DNA of 64,000 nucleotides, taken from the NCBI RefSeq assembly GCF_020594515.1, contig NZ_JAJCTH010000014.1:62001-126000 (forward strand). The letters are read 5' to 3'. Source of the DNA: Rhodoferax sp. U2-2l. Its GTDB lineage: Bacteria; Pseudomonadota; Gammaproteobacteria; Burkholderiales; Burkholderiaceae_C. The notes under the pieces were generated by a model. It saw only the letters and a program-made list of their open reading frames with translations. It did no database searches and was not told where the DNA came from. This document shows positions 40,241 to 49,592 of this stretch, piece after piece. A program made the translations under genes and the position numbers. Position 1 is the first letter of the stretch. Every line of letters begins with the position of its first letter.

Positions 40241-41047
40241 ATGCCTGATGTCAAATTATCCGCTGCCCGCGTCTGCTCCCTGGCGTGTGGCGTTCTGCTG
40301 TTAGGCGCCTGTTCCACGACCCCCGTCGATCCCACGGCAGGCTGGAGTCCGAACAAGATCTACGCGGAAGCCAAGGACGAACTCAGCACGGGCGCGTATG
40401 ACAAGGCGGTGCCGCTGTTTGACAAGCTCGAAGGGCGTGCCGCCGGCACGCCGCTGGCCCAGCAGGCACAACTCGACAAAGCCTACGCCCAGTTCAAGAA
40501 CGGTGAACCCGTGCTGGCAGTGGCCACCTTGGACCGGTTCATGAAATTACATCCGGCCAGCCCGGCGCTGGACTACGCGTTGTACCTGAAAGGCCTGATC
40601 AATTTCAATGATGACCTCGGCCTGTTTGGCTTCCTGACCCGGCAAGACCTGTCCGAGCGCGATCAAAAAGCGGCCAAAGAGTCCTTTGAGTCCTTCAAGG
40701 AACTGATCACCCGTTTTCCAGACTCCAAATACGCCGCTGACGCCGGTGCGCGCATGAATTACATCGTGAATTCACTGGCCGAATCCGAGGTGCATGTGGC
40801 GCGTTATTACTACGAGCGTGGCGCTTACCTGGCTGCCATCAACCGGGCGCAGACAGCCATCACCGACTACCAGGGTGTGCCGGCCATTGAAGAAGCGCTG
40901 TTTCTGGTCGTCAAGTCCTACGACAAACTCAACATGCCCGACTTGCGTGACGATGCCAAGCGGGTGCTTGAAAAAAACTATCCGCAGTCGCCCTACCTGA
41001 CGCAAGGCTTCAAAACCAAAGAGCAGCCGTGGTGGAAGTTCTGGTGA
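40241..41047 (+). CDS. bamD: outer-membrane assembly lipoprotein BamD
   Basis: 268 residues; lipoprotein signal with lipobox LGAC (SLACGVLLLGAC). TPR-like array including EAKDELSTGAYDKAVPLFDK and AKESFESFKELITRFPDSKY, with the typical C terminus. Essential BAM component; divergent from rluD as in other betaproteobacteria. Confidence 0.96.
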   Translation: MPDVKLSAARVCSLACGVLLLGACSTTPVDPTAGWSPNKIYAEAKDELSTGAYDKAVPLFDKLEGRAAGTPLAQQAQLDKAYAQFKNGEPVLAVATLDRFMKLHPASPALDYALYLKGLINFNDDLGLFGFLTRQDLSERDQKAAKESFESFKELITRFPDSKYAADAGARMNYIVNSLAESEVHVARYYYERGAYLAAINRAQTAITDYQGVPAIEEALFLVVKSYDKLNMPDLRDDAKRVLEKNYPQSPYLTQGFKTKEQPWWKFW

Positions 41048-41051
41048 GGAC

Positions 41052-41816
41052 ATGAGCACCAAGGGCTACCGGGTTACCGCGTCAACCGGTATCCACAAAG
41101 GTGATCGGGATTACCAGCAGGACCAGGTCAGCCTAATCACCCATCACCGGGTCCCCGGGTGTTTGATGGCGGTGCTGGCTGACGGGATGGGCGGTCGCAG
41201 TGGTGGCCGCAAGGCCTCCGATCAGGTCATGATGACGGCGCGGCAGCTGTTTGACCGTTACGTCCCTGCCACCGATGACCCGCTGGCCATGCTCAGCCAA
41301 CTGGTGCTCGAAGCCCACATGGTGATCAAGCTGACGGCGATTTCCACCGAGGAAGAGCCGCACAGCACGATTGCCGTTTGCGTGCTCAATCCGGACGCCA
41401 GTTGCCACTGGGCGCACGCCGGCGACTCACGCATCTACCACTTTCATGACCAGCAGCTGGTCACGCGCACCAAGGACCACTCCTATGTGCAAACCTTGGT
41501 CAACAAAGGTGAACTGACGGAGGAACAGGCCAACTTTCACCCGCAGTCCAATATTTTGATGGGCTGCCTGGGCACCGAGAAAGAGCCGCCGATGGACCTC
41601 CATTCCGTCGCCAAATTGCAGCCGGGCGACACACTGATGGTCTGCAGCGATGGTTTGTGGCACTACTTCACCGACGCCGAGCTGGGCTCGGTGCTGACCA
41701 CCCTGTCGGCCCGTGAGGCCAGCGAGTTCCTGATCAACAAAGCGCGCCTGCGTGCCAAGGGCAGTGGCGACAACCTGTCGCTGGCGGTCGTCAAGGTGGA
41801 GTTGGCCGCCCCGTAA
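41052..41816 (+). CDS. PP2C family protein serine/threonine phosphatase
   Basis: 254 residues, soluble. PP2C motifs: GDRDYQQDQV (metal Asp), VLADGMGGRSGG, WAHAGDSRIYHF, and C-terminal SGDNLSLAVV. Reverses Ser/Thr phosphorylation; the matching kinase is not in the window. The cyclase-FHA protein at 8035 could belong to the same signalling network. Four bases after bamD. Confidence 0.92.
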   Translation: MSTKGYRVTASTGIHKGDRDYQQDQVSLITHHRVPGCLMAVLADGMGGRSGGRKASDQVMMTARQLFDRYVPATDDPLAMLSQLVLEAHMVIKLTAISTEEEPHSTIAVCVLNPDASCHWAHAGDSRIYHFHDQQLVTRTKDHSYVQTLVNKGELTEEQANFHPQSNILMGCLGTEKEPPMDLHSVAKLQPGDTLMVCSDGLWHYFTDAELGSVLTTLSAREASEFLINKARLRAKGSGDNLSLAVVKVELAAP

Positions 41817-41852
41817 AGCCGGATGACCGTTGCGGCGACGGGGTCAGCCGCG

Positions 41853-42230
41853 TTAGCGTGGCGCGTCAGGCGCGGCCGGTGCTTGCAGCGCTTTCTGCTG
41901 ATCTGCCAGCTTGTCCTCGATGCGTTTGAGCGCCGCAATCGCCTTGTTTTGCCGCTCCAGATCGTTCAGGATCAATTCCTCGCGGCGCAATTCATCCAAG
42001 GCCAGGCGCCGCGCCTTGCGGGCATCACGCAAGCAGTCGGACACGGCAAAGCGGCTGTAACACACCCGCTCCGCCTGTAAATACCGCGCTTCATGCTCGG
42101 CCCGTTCCTGGCCAATGCGCTGGCGCTCGATGGTGACATCCAGCGCATCCGGTGAGGGTGCCGCCTCCTGGGCGCCAGCGGCAGCCAACCAGCCTGATAA
42201 CAACAAACATCCCCAAATCTTTGATTTCAT
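41853..42230 (-). CDS. small secreted coiled-coil protein, unknown function
   Basis: 125 residues: signal peptide (IWGCLLLSGWLAAAGAQ), then a heptad-like charged helix. Two Cys in VCYSRFAVSDCLRDAR may form a disulfide, and the tail is Ala/Pro-rich. Overlaps zapE by four bases. I do not assign a function, although a zapE neighbour hints at envelope or division. Confidence 0.8.
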   Translation of the reverse strand: MKSKIWGCLLLSGWLAAAGAQEAAPSPDALDVTIERQRIGQERAEHEARYLQAERVCYSRFAVSDCLRDARKARRLALDELRREELILNDLERQNKAIAALKRIEDKLADQQKALQAPAAPDAPR

Positions 42231-43324
42231 GTCAGCCGCGTGTCCACAGTACGGCGCTCCAGCGCCAGAAATTCGCCCGTCTGCATCTCCTTGATGCGCG
42301 ACACGGTGCGGGCAAACTCGTTGACCATTTGCCCCTCGGTGTACAACTGATCGGCAGGCACTGCGGCCGACAAAATCAGGTTGACCCGGCGATCGTAAAG
42401 CACATCCACCAGCCAGGTGAACCGCCGCGCCTCGGCCGCCATGCGTGGCGCCATCTGTGGCACATCACTGAGCAGCACCGTGTGGAACTGTGTCGCCAGC
42501 TCCAGATAGTCGTTCTGCGAGCGTGGTCCGCCGCACAAGGCCTTGAAATCGAACCACACCACACCCCCAGCGCGTCGGCGCGCCTGGATCACCCGGGACT
42601 CAATCTGCAACACCGGGTCCTGGTCCTGCTGCTCGGCCAGGCGCTCAAACGCACCGGTCATGGCCGTGTCGGCCTCAGGGCCCAGCGGTGTGTGGTAGAG
42701 CTGCAACTGCTCCATGGTCAGGCCGCGGTAGTCGGTGCCGTTGTCGACGTTGATCACCTGCAACTCGCGCTTGAGCATCTCGATGGCCGGCAACAGGCGG
42801 TCCCGGTTCAGTCCGTTGGGGTACAGGTCATCGGGCTTGAAGTTGGAGGTGGTCACCATGCCCACGCCGTTTTCAAACAAGGCTTTGAGCAGGCGGTGCA
42901 GGATCATCGCGTCGGTGATGTCCGAGACGTGAAATTCGTCAAAACAGATCAGCCGGTACTTCGTGGCGATGCGTTTGGCCAGCCGGTCCAGCGGATCGAC
43001 GGTGCCTTGCATGGCGGCCAGTTCGCGGTGTACCTCGCGCATGAACTCATGAAAATGCAGGCGCGTTTTGCGTTTGAGGGGCACCGCATGGTAGAAGCAA
43101 TCCATCAGGAAGCTCTTGCCGCGCCCTACCCCGCCATACAGGTACACGCCACGCGGAATCGGCGGGCGGTTGATGAGCTTCTTGAACGCGTTGGAGCGCT
43201 TTTCCTTGAAATGGCCCCAGGCGCGCGAACACGTCTCCAGCGCCTGCACCGCGCGCAACTGCGCCGGATCGGTGCTGAAGCCACGCGCCGCGAGCTCTTC
43301 CAGGTAGATCTTTTTGACAGTCAC
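42227..43324 (-). CDS. zapE: cell division ATPase ZapE (AFG1-like)
   Basis: 365 residues with Walker A YGGVGRGKSFLMD, Walker B LICFDEFHVSD, and a C-terminal AFG1 block (RFTWLVDVLYDRRVNLIL). GTG start. Members act in Z-ring regulation (E. coli ZapE) and mitochondrial protein quality control. Confidence 0.94.
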   Translation of the reverse strand: MTVKKIYLEELAARGFSTDPAQLRAVQALETCSRAWGHFKEKRSNAFKKLINRPPIPRGVYLYGGVGRGKSFLMDCFYHAVPLKRKTRLHFHEFMREVHRELAAMQGTVDPLDRLAKRIATKYRLICFDEFHVSDITDAMILHRLLKALFENGVGMVTTSNFKPDDLYPNGLNRDRLLPAIEMLKRELQVINVDNGTDYRGLTMEQLQLYHTPLGPEADTAMTGAFERLAEQQDQDPVLQIESRVIQARRRAGGVVWFDFKALCGGPRSQNDYLELATQFHTVLLSDVPQMAPRMAAEARRFTWLVDVLYDRRVNLILSAAVPADQLYTEGQMVNEFARTVSRIKEMQTGEFLALERRTVDTRLT

Positions 43325-43378
43325 AAGCTTGGCGCTAACTGGCGTGGCCGTTGAGCCACCCCGGCGTATGAAAAATGG

Positions 43379-43452
43379 CCGTCATTGCGGGCCACAACCC
43401 GCCATCCATGACGCCGGATGCATGGATGCCGACCCATAACCCGGCATGACCA
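43379..43452. repeat. intergenic hairpin repeat, CGTCATTGCGGG type
   Basis: Contains GCGGG-CCACAA-CCCGC and CATCCATG (43411) pairing with CATGGATG (43421). Ends with CCGGCATGACC. Related to the copy at 61021-61076 and to a widespread proteobacterial intergenic repeat. Lies between lpd and zapE and may act as a terminator. Confidence 0.55.
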
Positions 43453-43486
43453 GGTTGCAGGATGGCACGGTTGCCATGACCACGCA

Positions 43487-44914
43487 TCAGAAGTTGAGGG
43501 TGCGTTTGTCCACCGCCAGTGCCGCCTCTTTGGTGGACTCGCTCAAAGACGGGTGCGCGTGACAAATGCGGGCAATGTCTTCGGCGCTGGCGCGGAACTC
43601 CATCGCCACCACACATTCGGCAATCAGCTCGCTGGCCATCGGGCCGACGATGTGCACGCCCAGAATTTCGTCCGTTTTGGCGTCAGCCAGCATCTTGACC
43701 ATGCCGGTGGTGTCACCCAGAGCGCGGGCACGGCCATTGGCCAGGAACGGGAAAGTACCCGCTTTGTAAGCCACGCCATCGGCCTTGAGCTGCTGCTCAG
43801 TACGACCCACCCAGGCAATCTCCGGGCTGGTGTAAATCACCCACGGGATGGTGTTGAAGTTGACATGCCCATGCTGACCGGCAATGCGCTCAGCCACGGC
43901 CACGCCTTCTTCCTCGGCCTTGTGCGCCAGCATCGGGCCACGCACCACATCACCCACCGCCCACACGCCTGGCAAATTGGTCTTGCAGTCACCGTCGACC
44001 ACAATCGCGCCGCGCTCGTCAAGCTTCAAACCAACGGCTTCCACGTTCAGGCCGATGGTGTTGGGCACCCGGCCAATCGACACGATGAGTTTGTCCACGT
44101 CCAGCGACTGGGCTTCGCCCTTGGCGTTGGTATAGGCAATGCTCACACCTTTTTTGCCAGTTTTGATCTCGCCAACGGTCACGCCCAGCTCAATCTTCAG
44201 GCCTTGCTTGTCAAACGCTTTTTTGGCTTCCTTGGCAATTTGCTCGTCTACCGCGCCCAAGAAAGTCGGCAAGCCTTCCAGAATGGTCACTTCGGCGCCC
44301 AGACGGCGCCAGACCGACCCCATTTCCAGACCAATCACGCCTGAGCCAATCAGGCCCAGCTTTTTCGGTGCGGTGTCGATGCGCAGGGCGCCGTCGTTGG
44401 ACAGGATCAGTTCTTCGTCAAACGGGGTACCCGGCAGCGCACGGGCGTTGGACCCCGTGGCGATGATGATTTGCTGACCGACAATGCTTTCTTCAGCTGC
44501 GCCAGTGACCTTGATCTCGTAGCCACTTTCAACAGCCTTCACGAACGACGCGCGGCCATGGAAGAAGCTGACCTTGTTCTTCTTGAACAGGTACAGGATG
44601 CCGTCATTGTTCTGCTTGACCACCGTGTCCTTGCGCGCCACCATCTTGGCCACGTCCATGCTCAGGCCCTTGACCGTGATGCCATGGTCAGCAAAGTGAT
44701 GCGCGGCTTGCTCATAGTGCTCTGACGATTGAAGCAGCGCCTTGCTCGGGATGCAACCGACATTGGTGCAGGTGCCCCCCGGAGCCGGGCCGCCCTTGGC
44801 GTTCTTCCACTCGTCCACACAGGCCACGTTTTTGCCCAGTTGGGCGGCGCGAATGGCGGCAATGTAGCCACCGGGGCCGCCACCAATCACGATCACATCA
44901 AATTGTTTGCTCAT
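43487..44914 (-). CDS. lpd: dihydrolipoyl dehydrogenase of the 2-oxoglutarate complex
   Basis: E3, 475 residues, no lipoyl domain. FAD site VIGGGPGGYIAAI, redox disulfide [16 protein letters not shown] domain GSGVIGLEMGSV, and the HAHPSLSE active-site His-Glu pair. Downstream of odhB, so it serves the OGDH complex, unlike the lipoyl-bearing E3 at 57346. Confidence 0.97.
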   Translation of the reverse strand: MSKQFDVIVIGGGPGGYIAAIRAAQLGKNVACVDEWKNAKGGPAPGGTCTNVGCIPSKALLQSSEHYEQAAHHFADHGITVKGLSMDVAKMVARKDTVVKQNNDGILYLFKKNKVSFFHGRASFVKAVESGYEIKVTGAAEESIVGQQIIIATGSNARALPGTPFDEELILSNDGALRIDTAPKKLGLIGSGVIGLEMGSVWRRLGAEVTILEGLPTFLGAVDEQIAKEAKKAFDKQGLKIELGVTVGEIKTGKKGVSIAYTNAKGEAQSLDVDKLIVSIGRVPNTIGLNVEAVGLKLDERGAIVVDGDCKTNLPGVWAVGDVVRGPMLAHKAEEEGVAVAERIAGQHGHVNFNTIPWVIYTSPEIAWVGRTEQQLKADGVAYKAGTFPFLANGRARALGDTTGMVKMLADAKTDEILGVHIVGPMASELIAECVVAMEFRASAEDIARICHAHPSLSESTKEAALAVDKRTLNF

Positions 44915-44940
44915 TTTTTACTCTCCAATGTCCATGACGA

Positions 44941-45186
44941 AACGCCATGCTGATGAATGAATTCCCCCCCAAACAGCGACTAGCGGCTTGGGTTGGGTGT
45001 CTGACGTAGCGAAATCAAGGAGGAGGTTTGGGCACAGCCCAAACCGGGGGACATTCGCGTAGTTAGATACCCAATGCGCGCTGCGGGCTAAAACAGACTG
45101 CTTGGGCATGGTGAATGAATGTTTAACACCTCCGCAGGGAATTAAGCAAAAAAGCTGCGCTCTTTTGGGTTTATCCCCCAGGGCTA
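44941..45186. repeat. intergenic region with inverted repeat between lpd and odhB
   Basis: About 245 bases without a credible gene. Contains a perfect 9-bp inverted repeat GGTTTGGGC-ACA-GCCCAAACC at 45025-45045. A minus-strand frame spans it but carries no family signal. The sequence reads like a dispersed Comamonadaceae repeat; unverified. Confidence 0.45.
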
Positions 45187-46479
45187 TCAAATATCAAACA
45201 GCAGGCGAGCCGGATCTTCCAGCGCCTCTTTCATCGCCACCAGGCCCAACACGGCTTCGCGGCCGTCGATGATGCGGTGGTCGTAGCTCATGGCAAAGTA
45301 GTTCATCGGGCGCACCACCACCTGGCCGTTCTCCACCATGGCGCGGTCTTTGGTCGCATGCACACCCAAAATGGCGCTTTGTGGCGGGTTGATGATCGGG
45401 GTGGACATCATTGAGCCGAAGGTGCCACCGTTGCTGATCGAGAACGTGCCGCCGGTCATCTCATCCATGCCCAGCTTGCCATCTTTCGCCTTCTGGCCAA
45501 ATTCGGCAATTTTTTTCTCGATGGCGGCGAAACTCATCTGGTCGGCGTTGCGCAGGATCGGCACCACCAGGCCACGCGGTGAACCCACCGCGATACCGAT
45601 GTCGAAATAGCCGTGGTAGACGATGTCATTGCCATCCACCGACGCGTTGAGCACCGGGAATTTCTTCAGGGCATGCACGGCGGCCTTGACGAAGAAGCTC
45701 ATGAAGCCCAGCTTGACACCATGCTCTTTCTCAAAACGGTCCTGCATGCGTTTGCGCATGTCCATCACCGGGGCCATGTTGATCTCGTTGAACGTGGTTA
45801 GGATGGCGTTGGTGCTTTGCGACTGGATCAGGCGCTCCGCCACACGGGCACGCAGACGGCTCATGGGCACACGTTGTTCCGGGCGACCCGCCAGCTCGGC
45901 CGCCAGATTGCTGGCCGGCGTGGCCACTTGGGGCAACAACGCGCCAGCTGCCTTGGCAGGCATGGTCGGCGCAGCGGCAACTTTAGCGGCAGCAACAGGT
46001 GCAGCACCCGCCACCGCAGCCAGCACGTCGCCCTTGGTCACACGGCCATCTTTGCCAGTGCCTGGCACCGACCCGGCTGCCAGTTGGTTGTCTGCCATCA
46101 GCTTGGCAGCAGCAGGCATGGCCACACCCGCCATGGAGGCGCTGGCGGGCACGGTAGCCGTCGCCACAGGCGCCGCAGCGGCAGCCGACACAGCCGCCAT
46201 CGCCAGCGTCACCGGGGCGACCACAGCGCCCGCCACACCTTCGGTGTCAATGCGGGCAATCAATTGGTCGGCCGCCACGGTGGTGCCGTTGGGCTCAATG
46301 ATCTCCACAATCACCCCGGCTGAGGGGGCCGGGACTTCCAGCACCACCTTGTCGGTTTCGACATCAATCAGGATTTCATCCACGGCGACGGCGTCGCCCA
46401 CTTTTTTCTTCCACTGCAACAAGGTGGCTTCGGCCACGGATTCGGACAGTTGCGGGACTTTGACTTCTACGAGTGCCAT
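45187..46479 (-). CDS. odhB: dihydrolipoyllysine succinyltransferase (OGDH E2)
   Basis: 430 residues from [15 protein letters not shown]; one lipoyl domain with Lys44 ([10 protein letters not shown]), an Ala/Pro linker with subunit-binding domain ([20 protein letters not shown]), and catalytic core ending [14 protein letters not shown]. One lipoyl domain, against two in the PDH E2. Confidence 0.96.
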   Translation of the reverse strand: MALVEVKVPQLSESVAEATLLQWKKKVGDAVAVDEILIDVETDKVVLEVPAPSAGVIVEIIEPNGTTVAADQLIARIDTEGVAGAVVAPVTLAMAAVSAAAAAPVATATVPASASMAGVAMPAAAKLMADNQLAAGSVPGTGKDGRVTKGDVLAAVAGAAPVAAAKVAAAPTMPAKAAGALLPQVATPASNLAAELAGRPEQRVPMSRLRARVAERLIQSQSTNAILTTFNEINMAPVMDMRKRMQDRFEKEHGVKLGFMSFFVKAAVHALKKFPVLNASVDGNDIVYHGYFDIGIAVGSPRGLVVPILRNADQMSFAAIEKKIAEFGQKAKDGKLGMDEMTGGTFSISNGGTFGSMMSTPIINPPQSAILGVHATKDRAMVENGQVVVRPMNYFAMSYDHRIIDGREAVLGLVAMKEALEDPARLLFDI

Positions 46480-46537
46480 AACAATTCTTTCAAAAATTTC
46501 TTGAGGTTTGCGCCAGTGCAATAAAGATCAGGCGCGC

Positions 46538-49408
46538 TTATTTGGTCAGAACAAAGCCTTTGAGCTTGCCAAACGCACCTTCCACCAGCGCTTTTTGCTG
46601 CTCCTGGTGCAGGTGGGCGTAGCCAACCGCGGGTGACGCCGAGGCGGCACGTCCGGAGTAGCCGAGCTTTTGACCCTCAAGCATGTTTTCGTGAATGTAG
46701 TGCTGCACGTAGAACCAGGCACCCTGGTTTTGCGGCTCGTCCTGCGCCCAGACCACCTCGGTGGCGTTGGGGTATTTTTTCAGTTCGGTGGCAAATGCCT
46801 TGTGCGGGAACGGGTACAACTGCTCGACACGGATCAGGGTCACGTCGTCCAGACCCTTTTCCTCGCGCTTCTTGGACAGGTCAAAAAAGACCTTGCCCGA
46901 ACACACGACCACGCGTTTGACCTTGTCGGCCTTGAGCGCCTTGTGGTCAGGAATGATGGTCTGGAAGCTGCCCTTGGTGAACTCGGACAGCGGGGACGCG
47001 GCATCCTTGTTACGCAACAGCGACTTGGGCGTGAAGATGATCAGCGGTTTGCGCAGGTTGCGGATCATCTGGCGACGCAGCACGTGGAAGATCTGGCTGG
47101 CCGTGGTGGGCTGCACCAGTTGCATGTTGGTGTCGGCGGCGAGTTGCATGAAACGCTCAACGCGGGCGGAAGAGTGCTCCGGGCCTTGGCCCTCGTAGCC
47201 GTGCGGCAGCATCAGCGTGATGCCGTTGACACGGCCCCACTTGACTTCACCGGAGGCGATGAACTGGTCGATCACCACCTGGGCACCGTTGGCGAAGTCG
47301 CCAAACTGGGCTTCCCAGATCACCAGGGTGTTGGGGTCGTTGGAGGCGTAGCCGTACTCGAAACCCAGCACCGCCTCTTCGGACAGGATGGAGTCGATGA
47401 CGGTGAACGGTGCCTGGTTCTCGGCCACGTTTTGCAAGGGAACATAGGTGCCGGTGTCCCATTTCTCGCGACTCTGGTCGTGAATGACCGCGTGGCGATG
47501 GGTGAAGGTGCCGCGACCACAGTCTTCGCCAGACAGGCGCACCGGGTAACCGCTGGCCACCAGTGAGGCGAACGCCATGTGTTCACCCATGCCCCAGTCC
47601 ACCGGTACCTCGCCCCGGCCCATGGCCGCGCGGTCGTCATACACCTTCTTGACCAGCGGATGCGGGTTCACGCTGGCGGGAATCACGGTGATCTTGTCGG
47701 CCAGACGCTTCCACTCAGCCAGCGGAATGGCGGTGTCGCAAGCATCGGTCCACTTCTTGTTCAGGTAGGGTGACCAGTCGACGGCGTACTTGCTCTTGAA
47801 ATTGGTCAGAACCGGGTCCACCGTGTGGCGGCCAATGTCCATGGCAGCGCGGTAGGCCTTGAACATCTGGTCACCCAGGTCAGCGCCCAGGCCTTGGGCA
47901 GCCAGCTTGTCGGCATACAGCTTGCGCGTGCCGGGGTGCTGGGCAATTTTCTTGTACATCAGCGGCTGGGTGAGCGCCGGGGTGTCCTGCTCGTTGTGGC
48001 CGAGTTTGCGGAAACAGATGATGTCCAGCACCACGTCCTTGCGGAACTCCATGCGGTAGTCCAGCGCCCATTGCATGGCCATCACCACCGCCTCGGGGTC
48101 GTCACCGTTGACGTGCATCACCGGGGCTTCGACGCCTTTGACGATGTCAGTGCAATACAACGTGGAGCGGTAATCGCGCGGGTCGGAGGTGGTGAAACCG
48201 ATCTGGTTGTTGATGATCAGGTGCACGGTGCCCGCGGTGGTGTAACCACGGGTTTGCGCCAATGCCAGGGTTTCCTGGTTGACTCCCTGACCGGCAAACG
48301 CGGCATCACCGTGCACCAGCACTGGCAGCACCTGGCGGCCGGTCGGGTCTGCGCGGCGGTCCATGCGGGCGCGCACCGAGCCTTCCACCACCGGGTTGAC
48401 GATCTCCAGGTGAGACGGGTTAAACGCCAGGCTCAAATGCACCGGGCCGCCGGGGGTGGTGACGTCCGAGCTGAAGCCCTGGTGGTATTTCACGTCGCCA
48501 GCAGGCAAGTCTTCAGGGGCGGTGTGGTCAAACTCGGCAAACAGACCGCCAGGCATCTTGCCCAAGGTGTTCACCAACACGTTCAGACGGCCCCGGTGGG
48601 CCATGCCGATGACAATTTCTTGCACGCCACGGGCACCGGCCTGCTGGATCAGCTCGTCCATGGCCGCAATGAAACTCTCGCCACCTTCGAGCGAGAAACG
48701 CTTCTGGCCCACGTATTTGGTGTGTAGAAAACGCTCCAGGCCTTCGGCAGCGGTCAGGCGATCCAGGATGTGTTTTTTCTTCTCGGCATCGAAGTTGGGT
48801 TTGCTGCGCACACTCTCCAGCCTTTGCTGCCACCAGCGCTTTTGCGTCTGGTCGGTGAGGTACATGTATTCGGCACCGATGGTGCCGCAATACGTCTCAC
48901 GCAAAGCATTAAGAAGGTCACGCAAGGTCATGACTTCTTTACCAAAAAAGGTATTGCTGGTGTTAAAGACGGTTTCATGATCCGCATCACTGAAGCCGTA
49001 AAAAGCCGGGTCCAACTCAGGGATGTGCTCACGCTCGGTACGCTTGAGCGGGTCCAGGTCAGCCCAGCGGGCGCCCACGTTGCGGTAAGCGGCGATCAGC
49101 TGCTGGACGGCAACGCGCTTGCGGCCCAGGTCAGAATCGGCACCGGTTTGCACCACCACTTTGCTGCTGCCCTGTTTGGCCAGTTCGGCGAAAGCGTTGA
49201 TGACCGGCTGATGCGGCACATCGCGGGTGTTGCTGCCATCCAAAGCAGGCACATGCTGCAAGGCGTCGAAGTAATCCCGCCAGGTATCGGGCACGCTGCC
49301 GGGGTTGGCCAGGTAGTTTTCGTACATCTCCTCGACGTACGGGGCATTGCCGCCGAAAAGGTAGGTGTTGGCCTGATAGGCCTGGTAAACCGAGTTTGTC
49401 TCACTCAT
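46538..49408 (-). CDS. odhA: 2-oxoglutarate dehydrogenase E1
   Basis: 956 residues, thiamine-diphosphate-dependent TCA-cycle enzyme. N-terminal LFGGNAPYVEEMYENYL tail, ThDP/Mg site with GDAAFAGQGV and TSDPRDYRSTLYCTDI, and the C-terminal transketolase-like region (PHGYEGQGPEHSSARVERF). Starts the odhA-odhB-lpd operon. Confidence 0.98.
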   Translation of the reverse strand: MSETNSVYQAYQANTYLFGGNAPYVEEMYENYLANPGSVPDTWRDYFDALQHVPALDGSNTRDVPHQPVINAFAELAKQGSSKVVVQTGADSDLGRKRVAVQQLIAAYRNVGARWADLDPLKRTEREHIPELDPAFYGFSDADHETVFNTSNTFFGKEVMTLRDLLNALRETYCGTIGAEYMYLTDQTQKRWWQQRLESVRSKPNFDAEKKKHILDRLTAAEGLERFLHTKYVGQKRFSLEGGESFIAAMDELIQQAGARGVQEIVIGMAHRGRLNVLVNTLGKMPGGLFAEFDHTAPEDLPAGDVKYHQGFSSDVTTPGGPVHLSLAFNPSHLEIVNPVVEGSVRARMDRRADPTGRQVLPVLVHGDAAFAGQGVNQETLALAQTRGYTTAGTVHLIINNQIGFTTSDPRDYRSTLYCTDIVKGVEAPVMHVNGDDPEAVVMAMQWALDYRMEFRKDVVLDIICFRKLGHNEQDTPALTQPLMYKKIAQHPGTRKLYADKLAAQGLGADLGDQMFKAYRAAMDIGRHTVDPVLTNFKSKYAVDWSPYLNKKWTDACDTAIPLAEWKRLADKITVIPASVNPHPLVKKVYDDRAAMGRGEVPVDWGMGEHMAFASLVASGYPVRLSGEDCGRGTFTHRHAVIHDQSREKWDTGTYVPLQNVAENQAPFTVIDSILSEEAVLGFEYGYASNDPNTLVIWEAQFGDFANGAQVVIDQFIASGEVKWGRVNGITLMLPHGYEGQGPEHSSARVERFMQLAADTNMQLVQPTTASQIFHVLRRQMIRNLRKPLIIFTPKSLLRNKDAASPLSEFTKGSFQTIIPDHKALKADKVKRVVVCSGKVFFDLSKKREEKGLDDVTLIRVEQLYPFPHKAFATELKKYPNATEVVWAQDEPQNQGAWFYVQHYIHENMLEGQKLGYSGRAASASPAVGYAHLHQEQQKALVEGAFGKLKGFVLTK

Positions 49409-49535
49409 ATGTTTCGCTGACTTTCACTCCCCTTCAGGGAGCTATAGCTGGTTAAAGCTGGGTTAGTTAACCTTCCGCGTCACGGCTTGACCGTTTGGCG
49501 GATGCGACAGTGGCGTGGGAAGGGCCGTTTTCGAA

Positions 49536-49564
49536 GCACAATTGTGCCACCGCTACGGTGGCAC
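49536..49564. repeat. overlapping perfect palindrome and 9-bp hairpin
   Basis: GCACAATTGTGC (49536-49547) is a perfect 12-bp palindrome; GTGCCACCG-CTA-CGGTGGCAC (49544-49564) is a perfect 9-bp stem. They share GTGC. Located between the odhA start and the prpE stop: terminator or operator. Confidence 0.5.
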
Positions 49565-49592
49565 CAAACTTACAGAGAAAAGTTTTGTTTGA

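Noticed and set aside
44918..45190. Minus-strand ORF of 90 residues between lpd and odhB
   Set aside because: Spans a repeat-like segment with an inverted repeat; no family signal and no ribosome site.
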